Shown here: positions 1 to 7,997 of the stretch, one piece after another
Layout: every line of letters starts with the position of its first letter
Position numbering within the stretch: position 1 is the first letter of the stretch
From: Scandinavium sp036409475
GTDB lineage: Bacteria; Pseudomonadota; Gammaproteobacteria; Enterobacterales; Enterobacteriaceae
Length of the DNA stretch: 64,000 nucleotides
Direction of reading: 5' to 3'
Assembly: GCF_036409475.1 (NCBI RefSeq)
Contig: NZ_JAYRCK010000021.1
Location: 30,394 to 94,393 of the forward strand
Notes under the pieces: model-generated
Seen by the model: the letters and a program-made list of their open reading frames with translations, nothing else
Told to the model about the DNA's origin: nothing
Databases searched by the model: none
Made by a program: the position numbers and the translations under genes

Positions 1-248
1 GTTTCATCGGGGGTATTCATCGCCACACCGGGTTGAGGTTGCGACGCGCTGATACGCTCCGCGAGAATATCATCGTAACGCGGTTGGTGATCGCTATCCC
101 AGGTATAACGTTCCGGCGTATTACTTTGTGGGTCAGTAACGATATATTCCTGTTGCCAGGCAAATGCGGATGTCGCGAAAAACATCCCGACAAAAACAGA
201 AACCGGGTAGACCCTACCCCGGTAGCCATTGCATCTCTTAACTATCAT
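1..248 (-). CDS. Secreted protein, N-terminal part only (probable yhjY)
   Basis: The reading frame runs off the left edge of the window. The chosen ATG (248-246) opens a classic Sec signal peptide: basic start MIVKRCNGYRGR, a hydrophobic stretch and an AFA cleavage site near residue 30. The mature start reads WQQEYIVTDPQSNTPERYTW. A purine-rich GGAG lies a few bases upstream of the ATG. It is divergent from tag, which is the position and strand of yhjY (a putative autotransporter/lipase-like outer-membrane protein) in E. coli, so orthology is suggested by synteny. Only 82 residues are visible and no functional domain can be seen. A different frame with an internal ATG gives a 70-residue ORF here, but it lacks a signal peptide and is probably a shadow. 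Confidence 0.6.
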   Translation of the reverse strand, partial: MIVKRCNGYRGRVYPVSVFVGMFFATSAFAWQQEYIVTDPQSNTPERYTWDSDHQPRYDDILAERISASQPQPGVAMNTPDE

Positions 249-392
249 TATGGCGACTCCGAAAGAGCCGAATCCGGCATTGTTGTTATGATTTTTTTAC
301 GCACTGCGTATTACTAAATATTGTCATTTTATTTCTGTCGTCAAGGCAGGTTGAACATTTCTTCATCGACATCAAAAAAGTGGGAGAACAGG

Positions 393-977
393 ATGGAACG
401 TTGCGGTTGGGTCAGTCAGGACCCGCTTTATATTGCCTACCACGACAGCGAATGGGGTGTGCCACAGCGAGACAACCAGCAGCTGTTTGAGATGATCTGC
501 CTTGAAGGCCAGCAGGCTGGACTCTCGTGGATTACGGTGCTGAGGAAACGTGAAAATTATCGTGAGGCTTTCCACCATTTTGATCCGGTAAAAGTCGCGG
601 CGATGACCGAAGAAGATGTGGAGAAGCTGGTGCAAAATGCCGGAATTATCCGCCATCGTGGGAAAATTCAGGCCATTATTGGCAACGCAAAAGCCTTTCT
701 GGAAATGGAAGCTAAGGGCGAATCCTTCAATGATTTCGTCTGGTCGTTTGTCGATAACAAGCCGCAACTGAACCGTGCCGCGGCGCTGTCAGATATTCCC
801 GTGAGCACGCTTGCGTCTGATGCGCTCTCTAAAGCCCTAAAAAAACGCGGCTTCAAATTTGTCGGCTCGACCATTTGCTACTCCTTTATGCAGGCGTGCG
901 GTCTGGTCAACGATCACGTCAGCACCTGTTTCTGCTACCCGGGAGGTGGAGATGATCCACAAGTGGCAAAGTCATGA
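393..977 (+). CDS. tag: DNA-3-methyladenine glycosylase I
   Basis: Tag removes 3-methyladenine from alkylated DNA in the cytoplasm as the first step of base excision repair. The 194-residue product begins MERCGWVSQDPLYIAYH and aligns with E. coli Tag almost throughout. The zinc-snap ligands of the family are present (C4, H17, H175, C179), as are the base-pocket residues E38 and W46 in EGQQAGLSW. The start at 393 has a GGGAGA..AGG ribosome-binding site; an in-frame ATG at 321 would add 24 unrelated residues. The C-terminus is about seven residues longer than in E. coli and overlaps the start of yiaC by 26 bases, so the two are probably translationally coupled. Confidence 0.97.
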   Translation: MERCGWVSQDPLYIAYHDSEWGVPQRDNQQLFEMICLEGQQAGLSWITVLRKRENYREAFHHFDPVKVAAMTEEDVEKLVQNAGIIRHRGKIQAIIGNAKAFLEMEAKGESFNDFVWSFVDNKPQLNRAAALSDIPVSTLASDALSKALKKRGFKFVGSTICYSFMQACGLVNDHVSTCFCYPGGGDDPQVAKS

Positions 978-1392
978 TACCCGGCCTCTGCTGACGCTGT
1001 GGCTTGAGAGCACTATCTTCGCTCACCCTTTTATTGAAGAGCGCTACTGGTATGAAAGCGAGCCGATTGTGCGCGACGTGTACCTGCCCTCGGCGCAAAC
1101 CTGGGTGTGGGAAGAAGATGACGTGGTGAAGGGCTTTATCAGCGTGATGGACCAACGTTTTGTCGGCGCGCTGTTTGTTGCGCCCGACAGCATCGGAAAA
1201 GGTATTGGCCGGGCGCTGCTCGCGTGGGTCTGCGAACGTTACCCGGATTTAAGCCTTGAGGTGTATCAGAAGAACAGCCGGGCGGTGAACTTCTACCATG
1301 CGCAGGGTTTTCGTATTGAAGACAGCGCATGGCAGGATGAAACCCGGCAGCCGACCTGGATTATGCGTTGGCAGGCGGATCGAATGCTGTAA
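952..1392 (+). CDS. yiaC: GNAT-family protein lysine N-acetyltransferase YiaC
   Basis: A 146-residue GNAT acetyltransferase, the same length as E. coli YiaC, which has been shown to acetylate lysines on proteins. The acetyl-CoA loop is visible as VAPDSIGKGIGRALL (about residues 84-98), and the conserved LEVYQKN..AVNFYHAQGF motif follows. The ATG at 952 follows GGAGGTGGAG and lies inside the end of tag, so both are likely read from one message. The gene ends 3' to 3' against bisC and overlaps it by 32 bases. The association of a repair glycosylase with an acetyltransferase is conserved in enterobacteria; no functional link is visible in the sequence. Confidence 0.95.
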   Translation: MIHKWQSHDTRPLLTLWLESTIFAHPFIEERYWYESEPIVRDVYLPSAQTWVWEEDDVVKGFISVMDQRFVGALFVAPDSIGKGIGRALLAWVCERYPDLSLEVYQKNSRAVNFYHAQGFRIEDSAWQDETRQPTWIMRWQADRML

Positions 1393-3694
1393 GCGGCAAC
1401 ACCGGGCCGCTGTACTTCTCCAGCCACACCAGCGCCGTATTGCCCGCGCAGCCATTCCCCAGCTTCGAGCTGGGGAGATCTTTGGTCAGCACGTTGACCG
1501 CCCCGTTTTTGCAGATGCCACCAGCCTGTCTATCCAGGTCCGGCCACGCGCCTTCGTGCAGGCAAATCACGCCAGGACGAATACCTTCCGTCACCACGGC
1601 GCCAGCCAGCACTTGTCCACGGCCGTTCCACACCCGAACCAAATCACCGTCAGCAATGCCACGTTCGGCGGCATCTTGCGGATGTAACGTCAGTGGTTCA
1701 CGCCCGGCAACCGCATAACGCTCGCGTAAGGCGGTGTAATTAAGCTGGCTGTGCAAGCGATGCGCCGGATGCGCTGACAGCAACTGAAGCTGCCCCGCCC
1801 GCGCATTGCCATGCCACTCGTCCGGCTCCAGCCACGTCGCATGCCCCGGACAATCTGCATAGCCATAACTTGCGATGCGTTGGGAGAAGATTTCGATTTT
1901 GCCGCTGTCGGTTTTTAACGGATTCGCCTGCGGATCTTCACGGAAGGCGGCAAAGCGAACGAACTGGGTGTTTTGCTCGCTCTCCGGCATTTCTATAAGC
2001 TGATTGGCCTGCCAGAACTCGCTGAACGGCGGCAGCGTCACCTTCTGGCTGGCCCCGCGCTGCCCGGCGATGTCATAGAAGGTTTCCAGCCATTCGAGGT
2101 CGCTCTTCCCTTCGGTAAAGCGCTCACGGCCGCCAGCTTCCCAGCGTTCGCTCAGTTCGGCAAAAACGTCCCAGTCATCACGCGCTTCATCGCGCGGCGG
2201 CACGACACGTTTCATCGGCACCAGATGCTGGTTGCTGTAATCACCGGTCATGGTCAAATCATTACGCTCAAACGACGTTGTCGCGGGCAGCACGATATCA
2301 GCGTGGCGTGCCGCGGCAGTCCAGAAGCATTCGGAGATAACCACCAGCTCAGGTTTTTGCCAGGCACGAATCAGACGGTTGGTGTCCTGATGATGGGTGA
2401 AATTCGCCCCGCCCGCCCACCAGACAAAACGGATGTCCGGAAAATGCCTGTCCATCCCGTTGTGCTGATAAGGTGCGCCGGGGTTTTCCAGTGCCTCAAC
2501 AATTCGCGCCACCGGGATTTTATCCACCGCATCTGTGCCACCCGCCACGCTGCCCTGCATTGAGGCCAGTACGGCGGAACGACGCGTCGGGTTACCACCA
2601 TTGGCAAAGTGATAAGAGAGACCGAACCCGCCGCCCGGCGTCCCGATTTGCCCGAGCATGGCGGCAAGTGTCACCAGCATCCAGTGTTTTTGCTCACCAA
2701 ACTGCTGACGCTGCATGCCCCAGCCAGACATCAACATGGTGGTATTTTCGTGGAATATTTCCGCCAGTTCACGGATTTTATCTGCATTAATGCCGCAAAT
2801 TTCCGCTGCCCATTCTGCGGTTTTTGCTACCCCATCGCGTTCACCCGTCAGGTACTCTGCAAAATGCTCATAGCCTGTCGTGCATCGCGCGAGGAAATCA
2901 GTATCGTGCCAGCCGTTTTCCACCAGCGTATGGGCGATGCCGAGCATCAATGCCACATCGGTGCCCATGTGTGGCGCAATCCACTCCATCGAGTCGCCGA
3001 AGAAATCGACGGTTTCCGACCTCATCGGGTCGATACAGAAAAGCGTCTTGCCGCTTTTACGCAACTGGTCGAAATAAGGAATGCCCTGCTCATCCGAGGC
3101 ATTCCAGGCAATTTTCAAAGTATTGAGCGGATTGGCGCTCCACAGCACCACCACGTCGGTGTTTTCCAGAATCAGCGGCCAACTGGTTTGCTGCTGGTAC
3201 ACCTCGTTGCCGCCCACGACATAAGGCATGATGGCCTGCGCCGCGCCGGTAGAATAGTCACCAAGATGCCCGGTATACCCGCCCGCGAGGCTCATGTAGC
3301 GCTGTAACAGCGTGGCGGCTTTGTGCAGCACGCCATTGGAACGCCAGCCGTAAGAGCCAGCAAAAATCGACGAAGGCCCGTAAGTTTCGCGAATGCGCTG
3401 ATGCTGAGAGTGAATCAAATTCAGCGCATCATCCCAACTTACCCGCACAAACTCATCCTGCCCGCGCACACCTTGTGGGCTGGCTGGCGAAGCCAGGAAC
3501 CCCTTGCGCACCATCGGGTAACGCACACGCGTCTTGCTGTGAACCTGGTCGCGCACCACGCTTTGCAGCGAGTTTTCAAAGGTGCCCGCCAAAGCGCCAC
3601 GGGAAGAAAGCACCGTGTCGCCATCGGTTTCAACCAGCATTGGCCCCCAGTGGGCCGCGGTCAGAATGGTTTTTGTTGCAGATGAATTGGCCAA
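1361..3694 (-). CDS. bisC: Biotin sulfoxide reductase (molybdoenzyme)
   Basis: BisC reduces biotin sulfoxide and free methionine sulfoxide with a bis-MGD molybdenum cofactor in the cytoplasm. The protein carries the DMSO/TMAO-reductase signatures: AAHWGPML at the start, GSYGWRSNG with the presumed Mo-ligand serine, GWGMQRQQFGEQKHWM, and the C-terminal molydopterin-dinucleotide domain with SAHPAHRLHSQLN. I chose the TTG start at 3694: it gives 777 residues, exactly the E. coli length, begins (M)ANSSATKT like E. coli, and has GGAG seven bases upstream. An in-frame ATG at 3796 would add a 34-residue AT-rich leader (MMKIPKAFYKFVNK...) that resembles neither a TAT nor a Sec signal. No export signal is present, as expected for BisC and unlike TorZ. 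Confidence 0.93.
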   Translation of the reverse strand: MANSSATKTILTAAHWGPMLVETDGDTVLSSRGALAGTFENSLQSVVRDQVHSKTRVRYPMVRKGFLASPASPQGVRGQDEFVRVSWDDALNLIHSQHQRIRETYGPSSIFAGSYGWRSNGVLHKAATLLQRYMSLAGGYTGHLGDYSTGAAQAIMPYVVGGNEVYQQQTSWPLILENTDVVVLWSANPLNTLKIAWNASDEQGIPYFDQLRKSGKTLFCIDPMRSETVDFFGDSMEWIAPHMGTDVALMLGIAHTLVENGWHDTDFLARCTTGYEHFAEYLTGERDGVAKTAEWAAEICGINADKIRELAEIFHENTTMLMSGWGMQRQQFGEQKHWMLVTLAAMLGQIGTPGGGFGLSYHFANGGNPTRRSAVLASMQGSVAGGTDAVDKIPVARIVEALENPGAPYQHNGMDRHFPDIRFVWWAGGANFTHHQDTNRLIRAWQKPELVVISECFWTAAARHADIVLPATTSFERNDLTMTGDYSNQHLVPMKRVVPPRDEARDDWDVFAELSERWEAGGRERFTEGKSDLEWLETFYDIAGQRGASQKVTLPPFSEFWQANQLIEMPESEQNTQFVRFAAFREDPQANPLKTDSGKIEIFSQRIASYGYADCPGHATWLEPDEWHGNARAGQLQLLSAHPAHRLHSQLNYTALRERYAVAGREPLTLHPQDAAERGIADGDLVRVWNGRGQVLAGAVVTEGIRPGVICLHEGAWPDLDRQAGGICKNGAVNVLTKDLPSSKLGNGCAGNTALVWLEKYSGPVLPLTAFDPPANA

Positions 3695-3862
3695 AACAGG
3701 CTCCCGGTTAACTGATGCAGGTGGTGCGACGGCGGTTTTGTCACTGCCGTTCGATTTATTTACAAATTTATAAAAAGCTTTTGGAATTTTCATCACTTTC
3801 CCGCGTCATAATCAACCGCCACGTACGCCGTGGCAAAGAATAAAAAGGATTAAGGAAAGAAG

Positions 3863-4525
3863 ATGAAAAAACGCGTAATCATGATTGCCGCTATGGTCAG
3901 CGGCGCGCTGGCCCTGTCAGGCTGTACGACGAACCCTTATACCGGTGAGCGCGAAGCCGGTAAATCCGGCATTGGCGCAGGCATTGGCGCACTGGCCGGG
4001 GCCGGTATCGGCATGCTCTCGTCGTCGAAGAAAGACCGTGGCAAAGGCGCGCTGATTGGCGCAGCAGCAGGCGCTGCTGTCGGCGGTGGCGTCGGTTATT
4101 ACATGGACGTGCAGGAAGCAAAACTGCGTGAAAAAATGCAGGGCACTGGCGTCAGCGTTACGCGTAATGGCGACAGCATCGTACTCAACATGCCCAATAA
4201 CGTCACCTTTGACAGCAGCAGCGCGAACCTGAAACCTGCGGGTGCTAACACGCTGACGGGCGTGGCGATGGTGCTGAAAGAGTATGAGAAAACCGCCGTG
4301 AACGTGGTCGGCTACACCGACAGCACCGGCAGCCAGGACCTGAACATGCGTCTGTCTCAGCAGCGTGCTGAATCTGTTGCCAGCTCGCTCATCACTCAGG
4401 GCGTATCAGCCAACCGTATTCGTACCACCGGCATGGGCCCGGCGAATCCTGTCGCCAGCAACAGCACCGCCGAAGGCAAAGCACAGAACCGTCGCGTAGA
4501 AATCACGCTGACTCCACTGTCCTGA
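3863..4525 (+). CDS. yiaD: OmpA-family outer-membrane lipoprotein YiaD
   Basis: A 220-residue lipoprotein. The signal peptide ends in lipobox LSGC (cysteine at residue 21). A glycine-zipper membrane segment (GIGAGIGALAGAGIGM and GAAAGAAVGGGVGYY) spans about residues 36-80. An OmpA C-terminal peptidoglycan-binding domain covers about 110-218, with VVGYTDSTGSQDLNMRLSQQRA and the closing NRRVEI. YiaD is known as a multicopy suppressor of BamD defects in E. coli, so it is placed in outer-membrane maintenance; that role is family knowledge. The gene is transcribed away from bisC and is followed by a strong hairpin. Confidence 0.95.
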   Translation: MKKRVIMIAAMVSGALALSGCTTNPYTGEREAGKSGIGAGIGALAGAGIGMLSSSKKDRGKGALIGAAAGAAVGGGVGYYMDVQEAKLREKMQGTGVSVTRNGDSIVLNMPNNVTFDSSSANLKPAGANTLTGVAMVLKEYEKTAVNVVGYTDSTGSQDLNMRLSQQRAESVASSLITQGVSANRIRTTGMGPANPVASNSTAEGKAQNRRVEITLTPLS

Positions 4526-4536
4526 GCCGTTTCACC

Positions 4537-4566
4537 TTGCCGGGTGACGTTCGCCCGGCAACTTTC
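4537..4566 (+). terminator. Hairpin after yiaD
   Basis: An 8-bp perfect stem TTGCCGGG/CCCGGCAA with a 9-base loop is followed by CTTTCC. It sits 12 bases after the yiaD stop and probably ends that transcript. The T-run is short, so efficiency is uncertain. Confidence 0.6.
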
Positions 4567-4647
4567 CGCCTAAAATCAGGGCTGGTGCATCTTATCTTCC
4601 TGTGGCTAACTGATTACAAAGCCTGCTAATCATTGGAGATAAGTTGA

Positions 4648-5619
4648 ATGAAGCCGTCCGTTGTTCTCTATAAACCGCTGCCTGACGATTTGCTGCTGCG
4701 TCTGCAAAATCACTTCACTGTCCTTCAGGTTTCCGATTTACATCCCGATACCGTTCGCACCCATGCACAGGGATTTGCCACCGCAGAAGGCCTGCTCGGC
4801 TCCAGCGAAACTGTTGGGAGCGAGTTACTGGAGAAAATGCCTGCTCTGCGGGCAACGTCGACCATTTCCGTGGGCTACGACAATTTCGATGTGGATGCGC
4901 TGAATGCCCGTAAAGTTCTGTTGATGCACACCCCAACAGCGTTGACTGAAACCGTCGCCGATACCCTGATGGCACTCATTCTGAGCAGCGCTCGTCGCGT
5001 GGTGGAAGTGGCGGAACGCGTGAAAAAAGGCGAATGGACCAAAGGTATCGGCCCGGACTGGTTTGGCACGGATGTGCACCATAAAACCATCGGCATTGTT
5101 GGGATGGGGCGCATCGGCCTGGCGCTGGCGCAACGTGCGCACTTTGGCTTTGGCATGCCGGTGCTCTATAACGCGCGTCGCCAGCATAAAGAAGCAGAAG
5201 AGCGCTTCAACGCTCGCTATTGCTCGCTGGACACCTTGTTACAGGAAGCCGATTTTGTCTGTTCCATCCTGCCACTCACGGAAGAAACCCGACATCTTTT
5301 TGGCGCAGAGCAATTCAGCAAAATGAAAAAATCCGCCATCTTCATCAACGCCGGACGTGGCCCGGTGGTGGATGAACAGGCGCTGATGACTGCGCTGAAA
5401 AACGGCGACATTCATGCCGCAGGGCTGGATGTCTTTGAACAGGAACCGCTGCCGGTTTCTTCTGAGCTGCTGAAAATGCCAAACGTGGTGGCGCTGCCGC
5501 ATATTGGCTCCGCGACGCATGAGACACGCTACAACATGGCGGCCACTGCGGTGGATAACCTGATTGCGGCACTGGAAGGGAAAGTCGAGAAGAACTGCGT
5601 GAACCCGCAGGTGCTTTGA
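4648..5619 (+). CDS. ghrB: Glyoxylate/hydroxypyruvate reductase B
   Basis: GhrB is an NAD(P)H-dependent 2-hydroxyacid dehydrogenase that reduces glyoxylate, hydroxypyruvate and 2-ketogluconate in the cytoplasm. The 323-residue product shows the Rossmann motif GMGRIG (G152, G154, G157) and the catalytic triad R237 (NAGRGPVVDE), E266 (FEQEP) and H285 (LPHIGSAT). The length is one residue short of the E. coli enzyme. The start is preceded by GGAGATAAG. It stands alone, with a hairpin upstream and a REP-like palindrome downstream separating it from convergent yiaF. Confidence 0.96.
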   Translation: MKPSVVLYKPLPDDLLLRLQNHFTVLQVSDLHPDTVRTHAQGFATAEGLLGSSETVGSELLEKMPALRATSTISVGYDNFDVDALNARKVLLMHTPTALTETVADTLMALILSSARRVVEVAERVKKGEWTKGIGPDWFGTDVHHKTIGIVGMGRIGLALAQRAHFGFGMPVLYNARRQHKEAEERFNARYCSLDTLLQEADFVCSILPLTEETRHLFGAEQFSKMKKSAIFINAGRGPVVDEQALMTALKNGDIHAAGLDVFEQEPLPVSSELLKMPNVVALPHIGSATHETRYNMAATAVDNLIAALEGKVEKNCVNPQVL

Positions 5620-5630
5620 AGGAAGGAACA

Positions 5631-5660
5631 TGCCGGGCGGCGGCTTCGCCTGACCCGGCA
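5631..5660. repeat. REP-type palindrome between ghrB and yiaF
   Basis: An imperfect palindrome, TGCCGGGC...GACCCGGCA, in the gap between two convergent genes. It has the GC-rich, G.T-bulged form of enterobacterial REP elements and could act as a bidirectional transcript stabiliser or terminator. Confidence 0.65.
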
Positions 5661-5667
5661 ATGACGA

Positions 5668-6378
5668 TTAACGCGTCGCGTTAACCGCCGCACTCCAGGC
5701 CTGATTAAACGCCTGGTGCTGAGAAGCCAATGGGCCGATCAGCTGATTGTACTGGCTGGCTTGCTGAGAGGTCGGGAACTGAATACCGTTCGCGACGAAG
5801 CTAACCTGAGTCCCTTGCTGGGCCACAAAATCACCCACCTGAACCAGTTGCTGAGTGAAAATCTGCGCGGCGGGGATCAGAGGCTGCAGGGCGTTCGCTG
5901 GCAGCGTCACCACTTTGTTGTACACCTGATCAAACACCGGTTTCAGATCTTCATTCTGCTTCAACGCTGAGTGCGCAGCATCCGCCTGCATTTTGGCGTT
6001 TTCCAGCTGCTGGCTCAGTACGCCGAGCGAGCCGTTTGCCTGGCGCAGCGGTTCACGCTGAGTCATGTAGTCCTGCGGCACACGAATGGTGTTCACGCTA
6101 TCGACCACGGGACGCAGACCTGCATCCATCGCCTGGCTCACCTGCTGTGAATAACCATAGATGACAGCGTAATCGGACACGAACGGGCCAAATTGTTTTT
6201 TCTGATCGGTGGTCAGCGTCGGCAGACGTTCGCCACTACGCATCACGGTATTCTGCAAAAAGTCGATGAACGCTTTGCGCTGATCGCCTTCTTTATCGAA
6301 ACACCCACTCAGGCTAACAACCATCAATAACGCCGCAACAGGCGCAAACCAGCGAGAGCAGGACTTTCCTGTCGCCAT
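5668..6378 (-). CDS. yiaF: DUF3053 lipoprotein YiaF
   Basis: A 236-residue lipoprotein, identical in length to E. coli YiaF. It has a signal peptide with lipobox LSGC (cysteine about residue 26) followed by CFDKEGDQRKAFIDFLQ, and then an all-helical DUF3053 body rich in Gln and Ala. The residue after the cysteine is Phe rather than Asp, which favours sorting to the outer membrane. The function of the family is not established. It is convergent with ghrB, and an intergenic region of nearly 490 bases lies upstream. Confidence 0.93.
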   Translation of the reverse strand: MATGKSCSRWFAPVAALLMVVSLSGCFDKEGDQRKAFIDFLQNTVMRSGERLPTLTTDQKKQFGPFVSDYAVIYGYSQQVSQAMDAGLRPVVDSVNTIRVPQDYMTQREPLRQANGSLGVLSQQLENAKMQADAAHSALKQNEDLKPVFDQVYNKVVTLPANALQPLIPAAQIFTQQLVQVGDFVAQQGTQVSFVANGIQFPTSQQASQYNQLIGPLASQHQAFNQAWSAAVNATR

Positions 6379-6865
6379 TTTATTACTCCTTCAACCAAAA
6401 AAAGCGCAAACGGGCACACACGTGCCTGACGCTGACAAGGATAGTCCACGAGCGCCTCGCAAGATACCCTTTCCTGCATCCAGGACCGGAAAAATCGCAG
6501 GTGATCCTGCCCCTAAAAAATGTTAAATATTTGTTGCATGCATCACCATTACGGCGTTGCCTCTTTTTCTCCGCCAGCAGCCAGGTACTGTTGGCGAAAG
6601 CCCCCAGAAAGCCTGATAGCGGAACGGCGGGTGCAATGCCCACCCTTTCTCATTTTTCTACTATCAATTTACAAAAAAAGTACTGAATAACGTTCTCGTT
6701 TCTTTATCAAATAATTAGTCCTGCCTGCACGGCTGCTGAAACGCATCAGGAAAAATAGATCGCACGAATAGTCACTCTCGTAACGATCCCTCACCCATTT
6801 TACTGACTAAGCTTAATGAGCTTTACCATAATAACGATCCCTCAGACCTTCCAGAGGAGTTCTCA
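6379..6865. promoter_or_regulatory. yiaF-yiaG divergent intergenic region with a 13-bp direct repeat
   Basis: There is no convincing gene here; short ORFs lack family features or good ribosome sites. TAACGATCCCTCA occurs exactly at 6781-6793 and again at 6832-6844, 51 bases apart, the second copy just upstream of the yiaG ribosome site (CCAGAGGAG, 6850-6858). The stretch around 6640-6720 is AT-rich and is a likely promoter zone for yiaG. The two copies could be a regulator site or the trace of a short duplication. Confidence 0.4.
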
Positions 6866-7156
6866 ATGGAATATAAAGATCCGATGTTTGAACTGCTGAG
6901 CAGTCTGGAACACATTGTTTTTAAAGATGATTCAAAGAGTGTTGCCCTGACCCAAAAGCCCACAGCCTTTACCGAGTTTGAGCAACTGCGTAAAGGCTCC
7001 GGCCTGAAAGTTGAAGAATTTGCCAGAGCCATGGGTGTGAGCGTGGCGATGGTGCAGGAGTGGGAATCGCGACGAGAGAAACCATCGCCCACCGAGCTCA
7101 GACTGATGCGCCTGTTGCAGGCAAATCCGGTTATCAGCCAACAGCTTATCGACTGA
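6866..7156 (+). CDS. yiaG: HTH-type transcriptional regulator YiaG
   Basis: A 96-residue protein, the same size as E. coli YiaG. The C-terminal half is an Xre/HigA-type helix-turn-helix: QLRKGSGLKVEEFARAMGVSVAMVQEWESRREKPSPTELRLM (about residues 42-84). The N-terminal 35 residues (MEYKDPMFELLSSLEHI) resemble the non-DNA-binding arm of antitoxin-like regulators. A strong AGAGGAG ribosome site precedes the ATG and a textbook terminator follows. Its targets are not known from the sequence. In E. coli the next gene is cspA; here it is not. Confidence 0.93.
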   Translation: MEYKDPMFELLSSLEHIVFKDDSKSVALTQKPTAFTEFEQLRKGSGLKVEEFARAMGVSVAMVQEWESRREKPSPTELRLMRLLQANPVISQQLID

Positions 7157-7176
7157 CAACATGTTCTCTGTACCCG

Positions 7177-7200
7177 CCCCCGCCTCTGCGGGGGTTTTTG
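7177..7200 (+). terminator. Rho-independent terminator after yiaG
   Basis: A 7-bp stem CCCCCGC/GCGGGGG with a CTCT loop is followed by TTTTTG. It lies 20 bases past the yiaG stop codon. Confidence 0.9.
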
Positions 7201-7275
7201 TTTATATCGCCCCAAATACCCAGCCGGTTTCCCGCCATTCAAGCGCATGTGTGAGCTTCAGCGCACCACATCAAC

Positions 7276-7524
7276 TTACAGGTCATCTATGCTGATTCTG
7301 ACGACAACGCCATCTCTACGTTCTTCAACGATTCGAGCCAGATCATTATCCTCAAGCACATCCATCAACTTGTTATAGAGGTAAGGAGACACACAATAAA
7401 ACACAGATTTATTGTTATGACTAACGGCTACAGGTTTGCCTTTGCCGGCAAGAAATGCCCCCATGGGGTCTCGCTTAAACTCAGCTATATTGATTGTTCT
7501 TTTAGTTAGAATTTGAGAAGCCAT
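7276..7524 (-). CDS. Orphan StbD/Phd-YefM-type antitoxin
   Basis: An 82-residue protein starting MASQILTKRTINIAEFKRDP, the N-terminal ribbon-helix fold of Phd/YefM antitoxins and closest in style to StbD of plasmid StbDE modules: KRTIN..EFK.DPM.A, then G.PVAV..NNKSVFYCV.P..Y. The start at 7524 follows a good GGAAGGAAT ribosome site; an upstream in-frame ATG (7584) would overlap the preceding lipoprotein gene. No StbE/RelE-like toxin is present on either side: only 119 bases separate its end from yiaG, and the gene before it encodes a lipoprotein. The function as a lone antitoxin (anti-addiction or remnant) is inferred. Confidence 0.75.
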   Translation of the reverse strand: MASQILTKRTINIAEFKRDPMGAFLAGKGKPVAVSHNNKSVFYCVSPYLYNKLMDVLEDNDLARIVEERRDGVVVRISIDDL

Positions 7525-7570
7525 AATATTCCTTCCGCGAATTGATGCTTTAGCCCATAAAGTTTCGCTG

Positions 7571-7996
7571 TCAATGATCTGCAACCTGAACTACAAAATC
7601 TTTGCTGAAAGAGTCCGAACCGAAAAGCATATTGCCGTAGAATTTTCCATGAAGATTGATCTTTATCCTCCCAGCTTTGACTGGCGTTCCTTTTAGCAGA
7701 ACACAATTTGCATCCTTAAGACCGCCTGATGTTTCAGAAAGTCGCCAGGCAGGGATATCACAATATTCAAGCCTGAGCCCCGAATTTTCGGGTGTCAACG
7801 ATCCATTAACTTTCCCATCTTTTCTCAAATAAATAACTCTGCCGCCCAGAATTTCTATCTTCCCAAGATAAGGGACTCCCACAATAGCCTCTGTTAGTTC
7901 ATCGCCACCCGGGGTAAATTCTGCCTTAGTACTGCATGCAGATAAAATTAAAGTCACTGGCAATAATAAATTTATTTTTTTAAATGATACAATCAT
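7571..7996 (-). CDS. Small lipoprotein, possible immunity partner of the upstream protein
   Basis: A 141-residue protein that I do not recognise. The N-terminus MIVSFKKINLLLPVTLILSAC is a lipoprotein signal peptide with lipobox LSAC (cysteine at 21, followed by Ser, so outer-membrane sorting is likely). The mature part is beta-rich with two cysteines (EYCDIPAWRLSE and DANCVLLKG) that could form a disulfide in the periplasm. Its ATG lies one base after the stop codon of the preceding 391-residue gene, so the two are co-translated. Periplasmic lipoproteins coded directly after cell-wall-targeting effectors are often their immunity proteins; that role here is an inference. Confidence 0.7.
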   Translation of the reverse strand: MIVSFKKINLLLPVTLILSACSTKAEFTPGGDELTEAIVGVPYLGKIEILGGRVIYLRKDGKVNGSLTPENSGLRLEYCDIPAWRLSETSGGLKDANCVLLKGTPVKAGRIKINLHGKFYGNMLFGSDSFSKDFVVQVADH

Positions 7997-7997
7997 T

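Noticed and set aside
6383..6643. An 86-codon ORF upstream of yiaF on the minus strand
   Set aside because: No ribosome site, no conserved features, and its composition is that of an intergenic leader.
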